Origin: Ichthyophonus hoferi
Taxonomy: Eukaryota > Opisthokonta > Ichthyosporea > Ichthyophonida > Ichthyophonidae
Direction of reading: 5' to 3'
Assembly (NCBI GenBank): GCA_002751075.1
Contig: NAOQ01000159.1
Location: 65,662 to 129,661 of the forward strand
Length of the DNA: 64,000 nt
A program made the position numbers and the translations under genes. Positions 54,001-64,000 of the stretch are shown piece after piece. Each line of letters opens with the position of its first letter. Positions within the stretch are counted from its first letter, which is position 1. The notes beneath the pieces were generated by a model that saw only the letters and a program-made list of their open reading frames with translations, was not told the DNA's origin and searched no databases.

Positions 54001-54599
54001 CGCATGAAATTCTGGAAGTCTGAATAGCTCATGGGCTCCTCAGGACCCAAGGCAAGATACTGTAGGAGACCATGTTTAACAAACAGGAAAATAATTTATC
54101 GCCATACCAAAAGGCTATTGTGCTATGTATAATGTATAAGTGGTCATCCGTCACAGAGAAGTCTATTTCAAGGTGTAAGCCGGTGTTGTTTTTATGTATA
54201 AAGTAAAGACAGGAAGGCAAAGATTTTCAATGTTTTGATGTTGATTGAAATTTGTCAAAGAGTGAGTGTAAGGATATAACTAAGAAGATGCTTGCAGAAA
54301 GACGAGGTAACATATTACAACCTAAGCAAGCAACTTATTTATCAACATTAAAATATATAAGAATGGTTGTCTAAAATATTTTAAAAAAAAGATACAGTTA
54401 TTGTATTATTTACCGGTCGTGCTGGTGGTTCTGCTACTGGTGGATGTAGTGATGGTGAATGTGCTGCTGGTGGTTGTGTAAGGTGTGTAAGGCCAGTAAA
54501 AGAGGGTCCATCATTCTCACTGACTGTCTGTCTAAATTCCTGACCATCACCACCGCCCCTAGACCCCAACACTGTGTTATTGAGGTAGGTTGAACTCAT
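42048..54599 (-). CDS. C1-C1 serine/threonine kinase, PKD-like catalytic domain, no PH domain visible
   Basis: Exons in transcript order: 54599-54414, 54059-53988, 53577-53468, 53039-52933, 52448-52393, 51587-51539, 51066-51038, 49953-49871, 49359-49250, 48168-48089, 47562-47482, 47308-47239, 47126-47072, 46213-46137, 45354-45277, 44571-44470, 43598-43577, 43258-43177, 42932-42826, 42133-42048. C1a has a perfect zinc pattern (H-x12-CDHC-x14-CIDC-x4-H-x2-C-x7-C). C1b starts at CGCC. The kinase has GAGQFGVV, WAVKIV, IVHRDLK, ADFGFA, VGTPAYLAPEV and DMWSLGVILY, and LSGTLPF follows as in protein kinase D. Expected role: diacylglycerol-recruited signalling kinase. The kinase begins about 35 residues after C1b, so the PH domain of PKD is not seen. 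A short exon before 49953, part of the activation loop after DFGFAT, and the C-terminal exons left of 42048 were not found. CAMK-group kinases with other layouts are the alternative. Confidence 0.9.
42560..42765. repeat. AT-rich (AATAC/AATAT)-type satellite
   Basis: Irregular repeats of ATACAATA-like words lie in the kinase intron just left of the exon at 42826. They are more diverged than the other arrays in this gene. Confidence 0.7.
44325..44380. repeat. (TTGTTA)n microsatellite
   Basis: Copies of TTGTTATTG-type units lie in the kinase intron left of the exon starting at 44470. Confidence 0.8.
46335..46690. repeat. tandem satellite of 10-11 bp (TATCCTACTA-like)
   Basis: About 350 bp of TATATCCTACTATATCCTAT repeats with alternating CTACT/CTATT variants lie in the kinase intron between exons 47072 and 46213. 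Confidence 0.95.
47440..47473. repeat. (TA)n microsatellite
   Basis: A TA dinucleotide run ends about 10 bp from the donor of the kinase exon that carries the glycine loop (left edge 47482). Confidence 0.9.
48465..49228. repeat. large AT-rich tandem satellite (ATAGTATAACAGT-type)
   Basis: About 760 bp of short units mixing ATAGT, ATAACAGT and, in the right half, AAAACAAT. It fills most of the intron between the C1b exon (49250) and the exon that opens the kinase domain (48168). The two flanking exons join in phase 0. Long minus-strand open frames over it (isoleucine/leucine/tyrosine strings) reflect composition and are not genes. Confidence 0.95.
50800..51025. repeat. tandem repeats of ACTAATAACTATTACTATATATG type
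   Basis: Roughly eight imperfect units of 24-27 bp, in the kinase intron immediately left of the 29-nt exon at 51038-51066. Confidence 0.85.
51628..52195. repeat. tandem satellite (AGTATAATAGTAGGAT-type)
   Basis: About 570 bp. The left two thirds use AGTAGGATAGTATAAT-like units; the right third decays to TATAATAGT/TATAATAAT. It lies in the kinase intron between exons 52393 and 51587. Confidence 0.95.
52640..52850. repeat. ATGATAATATG / ATAGTATA repeats
   Basis: Imperfect AT-rich tandem repeats lie in the intron that splits the C1a domain (exons 52933 and 52448). They are similar in style to the array at 51628-52195. Confidence 0.85.
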
Positions 54600-57500
54600 T
54601 TTCACAGTTGATTAATTCATGTTTCTATAGATACTAGTATATACAAGGGGACAGTACACATAACAATGCATATACGAGATTACAAGTTCTGAACTACAAA
54701 TAATCATATATGTTTAAATACAGTTAACATGTACTAAAATACATCAACCTGTATGTACAAATCTATACAAAAACATCTTAAATAGAGAGAAACTACCTAT
54801 TATTGCAAAACATAAATAAAACTAACTGAAAATTAACACTCCTTACTCAAATAATTTTAAAGTGGAATGGTGCAGATCCATTTCCTTCATTTTCTTTCAG
54901 TAACGTCTTTATAATAGAGCACTACTATGGTCCCTGTAAAAGATATTGACGTTATTGACTGACAGATCCTGATCCACATTAAAGATATTAATGCTATTCA
55001 CTGCAGATCCTGTTCAAAGTAATGAATAAATAACTAACCAAAGCTAAAAAGAGCAGTGCGTTAATTTAATCATATAATAAAGATATGGCAGGTGCAGAGA
55101 TGTGCCATGATTTGTATTTCTGGTTATCTTCCTTATAAAATTATGTATTGTGACGAATATCTCAAGTAAAGTCATTCTAATAAATAATTATACTACAGCC
55201 TCTAATCTAATCTTTCAGAACATTTGGATTTTTTGGTTACAATAGCGATCAGCCATAATTATTCACCAATCAATGACCAATAAATTAAGATTAACCAATG
55301 TATTTCTAAGAAATCTGCCAAATAAATTTGACGTGAACGAAATGTCTCTTAGGTATTTATCGCATAACAGAACTATTTTTTGAAAATTAAAACGTTACTG
55401 TATTGTAATCACATATACTGCTTCATTAAAGAAATGATTGAATTGGTAGATTGGGAGTGTATTTTTAAAAAAAAAGTTATAAGTATATATGGTGCTTATT
55501 ATATATGGTATATGTATGCATATATGTATGGTGCCTATTATATAGTGTCTAAAGTAAGTAAATTTCTGTGATTATCCAAAGCAAATGAAAGAATACAGTA
55601 TTCACCAATCATTAAAAAGGAGACAATCTACCTCAAACTATGACTACTATTGGATGATAATTTGAGTTACGTACGTGTTTTAGTAAGAGGATAAATATAT
55701 TGACTGAATAACACGTTAGGATGCTGTTTCAATGATGGCATGATGCATGCAAGGCAGTGGAGGTCCTTTTGTTATAAATATTGGTGCCGTATAGAGTCCT
55801 CAACCGCAAAGTTAGTCTCTATAATTAAACTTATCAATATATAAATGATTCATTACAATGATGAAAGCTACCAAGAGATTTAAATGAGGATTATAGCTAT
55901 CTGTGGTAGTTCTACTGACTTCCACAGGCTTCGGAATCTCTAATTAGTTGTTGTGTAATAATGGTTTCGCTGGGCCAGCCGTAGAACTAACTAATTTATC
56001 TGATCTGTCTTCAAAACTTGGTTTAAGTAGTAGAGGTTCTACAGAAGGTGCGTATACTGACTCTATGGTAACTGGCTGTAGCAATTATACATTTGTTTTA
56101 TTTCAAATGGGATCGATGCTTTAATTTACTTAGGTACTCATTTGGTTATTGCATGATGAAATCGACCGGTAAAGGGTGCTATATTACAGTGTAAATAATA
56201 ACTATTATCTCTATTCAATGTTAGTGAACAGTTCTCTCATACATACTATTTATTAAAAAATACATTTTAATCTGGTAGGGAACGTTGTGCAATTAACTAA
56301 TATAAGAATAGTCATTTCACTATCTGCTTGTTATCAGAACTTTGACCAAATACGTGCTCATTTGGAATTAAAGCTCTTAATGAGATCATGACAACTTTCA
56401 ACATCCTTTGATGTATCAAGATCTGAGCTAACCTTAAAATTTCATACTATAGTTCTTAAATTACATAGTATTATTGTTGCACATCTCTATTTTGTTAAAC
56501 TGAACCCAAGGGTGGTACATAGGGGGTCCAGGATGGTAAAATTAATCTAAATTGATCCCGCATTGTCCATCGTATCAACTATAGGATCGCCACAAACTCA
56601 TAAATATCCATCGAGTCATTTAACTTACACTTACATTATGAAATAAAACCTAAATATTTTTACAAAAAGAATAACAACCAGAAAATCTTATTTAATATCT
56701 GCTGCAAGATCGTTAATTCCAGAATGAATACGTAGTTCGGGCGAAGTTCTGATAACAAGCGGATCATGAAACGATTGGAATGATAAGTCCAATATTAGTC
56801 GATTGATAATATTTTTAACCAAATGAATTGATTTGTCAATATACAGATATCAGAAGAGGATATGGAATATGAGCACTCACATGCTGAGCCATATGAGGAC
56901 ATAATTGTCTTGGCTGGCATGATAAATGATCAGACAACTATAGCGGGCCTCAGTAGTATAGTATTGTATTTTGTGCATTGCATTAACCATTAAGTGTCTT
57001 TACGATCACGAAATCCTGATTACAAGCAGATGATGAAATGACCAGTCATACAGGCTCCCGGAAATAATTCAACAAATTCTTATAATAATAGGCAGATTCC
57101 AACAATAAATGGGTATTTTGAATATATATATATATATACGACATAATAATAAAGAGGAAATTGTAAGAAATTGACATTCTTGCTACTTTTACTAGAGGAA
57201 TTGTATTTTTTACACATATTTCTTAAAAAAAAATTGAACAAAAAATTGTTAAGAAAAAAAAAAGAATAGTTAGAAAATCCTTTATTCGTGTATGTCCCAC
57301 GTGAACCTTCATTCATCTTTCTCTGTATAGACAAATCTTCAAATAGAGCCAAAAATTTCAAAAATAATTCGATAAGTCCCTACATACGTAAATGGAAAAA
57401 TTCCAAAAATAAATGAAAAGATTCCAAGATTACGTAAATGGGTGCTTTGAATATACAAAATACTGTAATGGAAATAGGACTTGTTCTATTTGTCTAGCAG

Positions 57501-58973
57501 ATATATCTTGGAACAACAAATTGCAGTTAGTGACACTTGCCATTTTAACCACATCCTAAACACTAAGTACTTCTGTTACTATAAGTACTTAAGAAAATGA
57601 ATCCGGAATTAAGTCAGCTATAATTGTTTATTTATTTATGAATTGCCGTCAGTTATATATGCTCTTGGCTCAGGAGCTTATGTTTTGGGATTTAGCCTGG
57701 TTAATTAATAGTATTCTAAATAAATCTGATAAGCAAACAATGTGTGATACTATGGATAATAGATATAATATATGCTATACTGGTTTGTTAAATAAAACAT
57801 CCAACACTATATTTTTAATAGTAATATATTTAGCAATAATAAATATTCTACAAAACTGATAAAATACTATTTATGTCTTTTCAAAAAAGCAAAGTATTGG
57901 CCATAGTGTTTCTGGAAGCCAAAACGATCCAGCCAGTGCATGTAGTAAGCCAATATAATCCAGCCAGTGCCGTAGTTATACTTGAATTAACATCGGACAT
58001 ATACTTAATAAATATACTATTTCTATGGTATTATAGAATATTTCTAACACTATTGGGTAGTCGTCATCAGGTAAGGGGAATGGTAGTGCTCTAGTTAGCC
58101 GCTCTTGAATCTCCCTCTGTTGATCAATGGATATAAAAGCTTTTACATAGCTAGCTTCTTACATGGCGATGTATTGTATAACTAACATATAAATGCAGTA
58201 ATCTATGTAATTGATATTACATGAATAAAGGATTTTCTTAACTATTCTTTTTGTTAGTTGATTGACAATGCTCAGTTCAAAAATTTATAAGAAACGTAAA
58301 AAATACTATTCCCCTGATAAAAATAGTAGAACTGTAAATTGCTTTCAATTTTCTCTTTGTTATTCTACTTTTGCTTTATTATTGTTGTTATATATCTTCT
58401 TTATATTCTATAGCATTTCTTGCACTTAGCACTTAAGAGGTTATACACTAGCCATGAAATATAGTTTCACTGTAGATGGTTAGCATGGTTATTTTAAAAT
58501 TGGAATAGAGTGAAATGAGTACTATTATCGAAGTATATCGACCAACAACACTTCCGTCTATAATACTATTGAGACCCAGTGCAAACTTGATATTTTTCAA
58601 CTCGTACATCTGAATATAAATAATAACCCATACAATACTTACGGGATTTTCAAACCTGATTACATCATTAGTTTATTGGTCTATTAAAAAATAAATTCAT
58701 CAAGTTATTCCATGCAGCAAAACTAATGTGGTGTGATTGAATTTTGTGGTAGATATAAATGTATAAAAATTCAAAATTCAATAAAAAGCAATGTCTAGTC
58801 ATTAAAATCTAGAAGATGCACGCTTGAGTTATTTGTACTGTCCATATGTAGGGGGATCATGCCAAACATAGGCTACAATGCTCAATTGCACATGTCTGTA
58901 GAAAATAATAAGTAGACGCAGGAGCGTTCCTGTGACCTATATTCATTTAGAAAGAGATGCAGTATTGAATTAA

Positions 58974-59150
58974 AGGGCGTTTTAACGTGTCCCGTGCATA
59001 CGCAAAGTACGGATATACTAAGATATATTTTTTAATAAGCAGTTCAACAGGGCTTTTTTTAAAGGGTGTTTTAGCGTGTCCCTTTGAATAAGCAGAGTAC
59101 CCATACTAAGACATATTTTTTATTAATAAGCAATTTGGCAGGCTTTGTCT
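58974..59150. repeat. imperfect tandem duplication, period about 80 bp
   Basis: Two copies share AAAGGG, TTTTAxCGTGTCCC, AAGCAGAGTAC-like, ACTAAGA and ATATTTTTTA, then AATAAGCA and an AGGCTTT-like end. They start near 58974 and 59060. Confidence 0.75.
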
Positions 59151-59658
59151 TGGAAAGGATGCCGAAGCAATGGGTTATCTATTCTCAAAACATACGATCT
59201 GAAATGGCCTATTATATAGTTAGATAGTGACGGGACCTATGCCATTGGCTAGTTCAATTTTTATCGATCATTTTTGATTGCCATTTAACACCAATAAATT
59301 CCACTAACTATTTGTCCAGATCATTAAATAATAATTTCTTTAAGAGGCGATGAATCGGATACATGGCATAGAAAGTGCTGTGTGTAATACCAGTGAGAAA
59401 GAGAAAACTATGTAGGTACAGGCTGGGACATACGCTGTAAAACCAATTTTAAAAAATTGCTTGATGTAAAGTGATACTATAACTTTGATAAGTAATAATA
59501 CAATAGTACATAGTACACCACCCGTGCTTTATGCAGTAAACAGCTGATTGATTGGAATTGGAGAGAACGCAGCTGCAGTAGAGATCTATATAGATCTATA
59601 CTGCAGATTATGTTAATATTTGAATATTATATATATGATATTCAACTATTAGAATCAC

Positions 59659-59893
59659 CTGATCTATCGTACCCCATGGGAACACACCGATCCAACCAAT
59701 ACCAGCCCTAACATCGAAAATATTTTGATCATTATTATAATAATAATATATATATGTTGTACGTATAATAAACCATTATATGCAGTATTATATGTATATG
59801 TATGCTGAACTGCACTATACAACTTTCTCTGCGGTGGCAGCAGGGCATGCATTTCCAAATAAAAAGCTTTATACTTAGGCTCTAATAGCCCTA
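59659..59893 (-). CDS. two candidate exons of an unrecognised minus-strand gene
   Basis: At about 59828-59893 a minus-strand piece after an AG reads LLEPKYKAFYLEMHALLPPQ, with balanced codon use unlike the AT-rich surroundings, and is followed by a GT. At about 59659-59708 a second piece reads AGIGWIGVFPWGTIDQ in one frame and ends at CAG/GTGATT. The frame of the second piece is not fixed and no further exons were found. No family is recognised. Confidence 0.25.
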
Positions 59894-59927
59894 GTGTAGT
59901 GTAAGTATAGTGTATTATGGTGTAGTT

Positions 59928-60062
59928 TAGCATATCATATAATTACTATAATATAGGATAGTATAGTTTAGCATATCATATAATTAATATAATATAGGAT
60001 ATTATAGAATAACATAATATAATATAATTTAGATATTGTATAATATAGTATAGTATAGTATA
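59928..60062. repeat. AT-rich repeat with a duplicated 45-bp block
   Basis: The words TATAGTTTAGCATATCATAT and AATATAGGATA recur about 44 bp apart, leading into a short (TATAG)n run at 60045-60062. Confidence 0.75.
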
Positions 60063-60956
60063 ACTTATTTATCCTTTTATTTACCATCCTGTCATCTACA
60101 ACCTATGAGGTACACTGAGTTAGTAAGGCCTATTCTTTCTCTGTTGTCATTAACTGCTTCTACTCTAACATGCGTATATGTATTTTATTGGTACATGGTG
60201 CACAAGGGTTTTATGCTGATAGCTACACATGCAGCTTAAATTACTTTTGTGTCTAATAATTAAAGCAAATAATCATATACTTTTATGTGGATAAGCACTT
60301 ATATAACATATAACATTAATAGTTACCTGTGCCTACTTCAGGGAAGACTAGATGACAGTAATAAAATAATAAGGAGAAAAATGAACAAAATAGAGAAATA
60401 GACAAAGGTAGCTCTAACAGACCAAATATTCAACTTTACCTAAGGGTACGTACTATAGGAATAGATTTTTTCATCCACCTCTCCACCACTACAGTTAACG
60501 CACTATATGCTCACTTCCCAATAATTATACAACTTAACACGTACAGCTACAATTAACCGTGTACCTTGTAGCACATGATGTTTTATCATCATATAATTAG
60601 TAAACATTCTATACTACAAGTGTACATTATAATATAAATGAGGAATAACAGGTTCTATTGAAACCAAACTTTAATAACAGAGAGTAACGGAAAGGCAAAT
60701 AGCTATAATTAATACCATTGATGATAGGAGGGAGGAGAGATTACTACCTAGATTAGTGTTTAATGGTTGATTGGTTGATTTGCATTGACTATTTTTGGTT
60801 ACTACTCTACTCTCAGCGTCCTTCTACCCTTAATCAGAACATCGCCAAGTTTAATTTATTGTTTAAAAAGCACTGATTATTGGTTCATATTTTATTATTT
60901 AATGTTATAAGCTTCTAATCACTGGTAACTACGTATTTATTACTAATAGGGGGGGT

Positions 60957-63774
60957 ATGAGTCTAGGTTACGTCATAATGTTACATAATCTATTGATTAT
61001 TCACGCATCGGGTACAGTGCTTTACAGTAAGGAGTTTATTCCTATACAGGGCGGAGGAAAGGTGAGTGGATATATATATATATATATATGTGTGTGTATA
61101 TATGGGTATGTATATGTCTGTTGGTGTGTGTATGTATGTATATCTAGGTGTGCATATATGCATGTGTATGTATATGTGCTAAATCTGTGTATGTTTGTCT
61201 GTTGATGCGTGTGTAATTCTTTATCTATGTGTATATATGGATATATGTGTGTGCTATAGTAGAAAGAGGTAATTGTGGTTGTTGAGGTAAAGAAGAGCAG
61301 AGGATGAAGGATGATAGGTGGGTTAAAGATAGACTATGAAGGAGCCAATAAGGGTAGAGTGATAAACGTAGGAGCATGGATATGACATGCGTATATATGT
61401 ATAATGTATACACACTTATATTATTATACTATTATACTGCTATGTTATTATATTATCATATTACCATACTATCATAGATTTTCACTGCTAAGTAGGAGAT
61501 AAACTAGTACAATTACAGCCACATATATATCCTATTTACTTTTATATAGTAATACTATGCTATGTTAGACTGTATGCTCTCTTTCCACACGTATGATATA
61601 GAGTGGCTTATATATATAGAAGGAAATGCTTTTCATTTCTATTGAAATAAACTATTAGAAATTAACATAGGTTATTTATTTAAGCACATGATTGCAAGTG
61701 ATTCACCATTTTTAACCAGTCAACGAAGGGATACTATATAAAATTCATATCACACATAGAAATATTATGCCACTGTGCTCAAAAGCCTTCCTTAGTTGGT
61801 TGGCTTGTCCGTGGAATGACGTTTGTCCAATAACAGAAAAGGTATATCACATGACTTATGAATACCTCCTCCTATCCAGTCACAAAATAGCATGATAGGC
61901 AACCTTATCACGGCTCTTCTGCAACACTGTCAGTCCTGTACCAGCCTACCAGCCACCTATGTAGAGCTCTCTACGGGTAGGAAACTATACGTTTAACTAA
62001 CATTCTATGGTGTCGTGAATACAGATAATATAAGATAGTACATGTTGATACAGATCTATTGTCTCTCTTTTTATTTATTTTGGTCTATTTATTCCTTATT
62101 TCATTATGTATTCTCCCTCCTATTGCTTTCTCCTATTCCAAATGGCCCTGTCTTTGTCTTTGACTCTTTTTTTTTATCATTTTGTCTATCATTTCTATCA
62201 GATACCTCCCTCTGCCTATGTACACTTCCAGTATTTCTGTTATATGTTTCTCTTGTCTTATGATACTACTAATAGTCTAGCCCTGAGCATAATACATGAC
62301 CTAACATGATCCTGATCCAATCAGTGGCCATATCTATAGCTATCGCTTCATCCCACAACAAAGTGATGTGTGTACTATTTCATGATAAAGAAGATGGCCA
62401 GTGCTTTGGGTAAATATTAAAGATTATTAAATTGTTCTAACTGGCTGGGATATTTACATATGATTACCAATAGGGTAGAGTGATACGTACATAATTATTA
62501 ACTAGCATTTTAGTGAAGCAGTATCATTGGTATATATTTAGATATATTTTTTATAGAGATACAACCTATATCAGAAGAACATTAAAACTCAATAGGACAC
62601 TTGAATTTTAATTGAATTACTAAAACTTTGCTTCTGTCTGATACTGACGGTCAACCTCGACACCTTGGCTCCATTCTATATTCATTTTCTGTATACGTTA
62701 AAGTTACTTACATTACGTTGTCGCACATGTGATTTATGCACAACATTTAATGGGGCTTCACTGGCCAAGATTGGACTACTCTGGATTGTGGTTTGTTAGG
62801 TAGAAATGAGAGAATAATAGAAACATATAACATACTGTAATGGTAAATCGTAGTATAGTATCATAGATTTTATGCCCCTATTACCCCCATGTTCTGTGCT
62901 GTTTTCATTGGTCACTTAATACTATTAGTATTAATGGGACTAATCAATCTTCAGGAAGATGGTTGCTGTGGAGATTGTACGAGTGTTTGTAGACGAATTC
63001 TCGTTTGTATTGGATGGCCCCATATCAAATACCACCCAATTTTTGTCTTTCTATACCAAGATTGCTGCAGCAATCAGGGCAACCATTCGTCCAATATTGA
63101 CAGAGGGTGGGTTATTTTCATTCATTTGCTCTTGATCGCGCTATATGTATAGCCATTAAGCATCTGCGTGTGGTGTGACTTAAATACATCAATGCCATGA
63201 TGTTGTTACTGTTCATTTAGGTTTTGTTACTTTAAATGGAGCTACACTTTGATATATACAGATGGCTATTCATTCCCACCTGTATATATAGGTTTATCTA
63301 TCTATAAATACATTATATATATATAACTAATAAAAACATAATCACCTTTAACATTTACAGTCTCTGATATACGCGGGGTAAAGATGAGCGCTGTTACTTT
63401 GGACAATAATCTGCTCTACTCTACCACGTCGATTGATCAATTATCTTTGGTTGCTAATCTACAAGCCTTTATTGGCTATGCTGTTGATCTTTGTAAGTCA
63501 GTGTGCCATTGGTTTTAATTATGTATGCATGTTTATATATATATATATACATATATATATGCCTATAAAGCATTCAATGTGCAGGATTAAATAGAAAAGA
63601 ATGAAGGAATTGAAGTGTGTAGGTGCAATAATTACTTAATTAAGTAGTAGTAATGACACCCAGCAAATGACTGTGGATTATACTAATTGGGGGGTGGCGG
63701 GTGCAGTGGGTGCGTTTAACGACAGGCTAATCGAAGGAACACTCATAGGAAATAAGAGAGTGATCGTATATCAG
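60957..63774 (+). CDS. longin-domain-like protein, partial at the window edge
   Basis: Exons: 60957-61061, 61880-61976, 62325-62409, 62955-63106, 63361-63492, 63707-63774, with a good donor at 63775 leading out of the window. Phases close across all five junctions. The start is the ATG at 60957 or, as typical for longins, the in-frame ATG at 60978 (MLHNLLIIHASGTVLYSKEF). The first 120 residues follow a longin-like order: a strand with SG and YSKEF, helix IGNLITALLQHC, YVELST, strand AISIAIASS, MCVLFHDKEDG, then helix KMVAVEIVRVFVDEF. The second part (VKMSAVTLDNNLLYSTTSID, then a long helix and NKRVIVYQ) could be a roadblock-like fold. Such pairs occur in membrane-trafficking and GTPase-regulating complexes. 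I cannot name the family. Fold calls are by eye. Confidence 0.75.
61068..61180. repeat. (TA)n / (TATG)n microsatellite
   Basis: A TA run passes into TGTG and TATG repeats just after the donor of the first longin-like exon (ending at 61061). Confidence 0.85.
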
Positions 63775-64000
63775 GTATATACATACGTACATGCATAAAT
63801 GGTTCTGTATCTATAGTTACTACGCTGCGCTTTTTTGCTCTATCTAGTTTTTATTAATAAATATGTATAACATATACGCTTATATAACAGAAAAATAGTT
63901 ATGTGATGCTATCTAGATGTTGATCAGTTTGGTTAGAGTTGATAAATTATGCTTGCCTTTTAGAATACAATTAAAAATAACTTTTGGGCTAGTCAAATGT

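Larger units (their letters stand above)
54600..60956. other. 6.3 kb intergenic stretch, no confident gene
   Basis: This is the longest stretch without a confident gene in the window, between the divergent kinase (minus) and longin-like (plus) genes. It holds two weak candidate exons near 59.7-59.9 kb, a local duplication at 58.98-59.15 kb and an AT-rich array at 59.93-60.06 kb. Open frames at 57638-57859 and 57873-58094 (plus) have AT-driven codon content and no neighbouring splice structure. Confidence 0.4.

Overview
The window is AT-rich, intron-dense nuclear DNA from a eukaryote. Its genes are animal-type: lariat debranching enzyme, an RSRC2-like RS protein, malectin, and a protein kinase D-like kinase with C1 domains. 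Short introns (about 50-1000 bp), tight gene packing and many AT-rich satellites inside introns suggest a compact non-bilaterian animal genome, most likely a demosponge. That placement is inference from style; no marker gene was tested.

Layout: (1) 979-7371, minus: a multi-exon gene for a membrane-anchored protein I do not recognise. (2) 8633-10312, plus: a weakly supported small gene whose last exon resembles half of an Rpr2/Rpp21-type zinc ribbon. (3) 13311-13395, minus: a possible isolated first exon. (4) 13767-22804, minus: DBR1, 15 exons with all catalytic motifs intact. (5) 24144-26573, plus: an RSRC2-like gene, head-to-head with DBR1. (6) 27646-34419, minus: malectin, 13 exons, with a tandemly duplicated exon, an 11-residue in-frame microexon, an extended lysine-rich stalk and a C-terminal KKAQ retrieval signal; an assembly gap with a false duplication lies inside it. 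(7) 35369-37228, minus: a single-exon gene for an unusual protein with three N-terminal repeats, a divergent Ras-like GTPase and a C1-like zinc module. (8) 42048-54599, minus: a C1-C1-kinase gene with a PKD-type catalytic domain and no PH domain visible. (9) 59659-59893, minus: two weak candidate exons. (10) 60957-63774, plus: a longin-domain-like protein running off the window.

Gene models were built by hand from splice-site phase. Exon lengths and reading phases agree across DBR1, RSRC2, malectin and most of the kinase. DBR1 and RSRC2, which share the intergenic gap at 22.8-24.1 kb, both act in RNA processing. Malectin acts in ER glycoprotein quality control. The kinase and the GTPase/C1 protein both carry C1-type lipid-binding modules. 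No operon-like organisation, CRISPR array, rRNA, tRNA or intact mobile element was seen. Tandem repeats are abundant, mostly in introns of DBR1 and the kinase.
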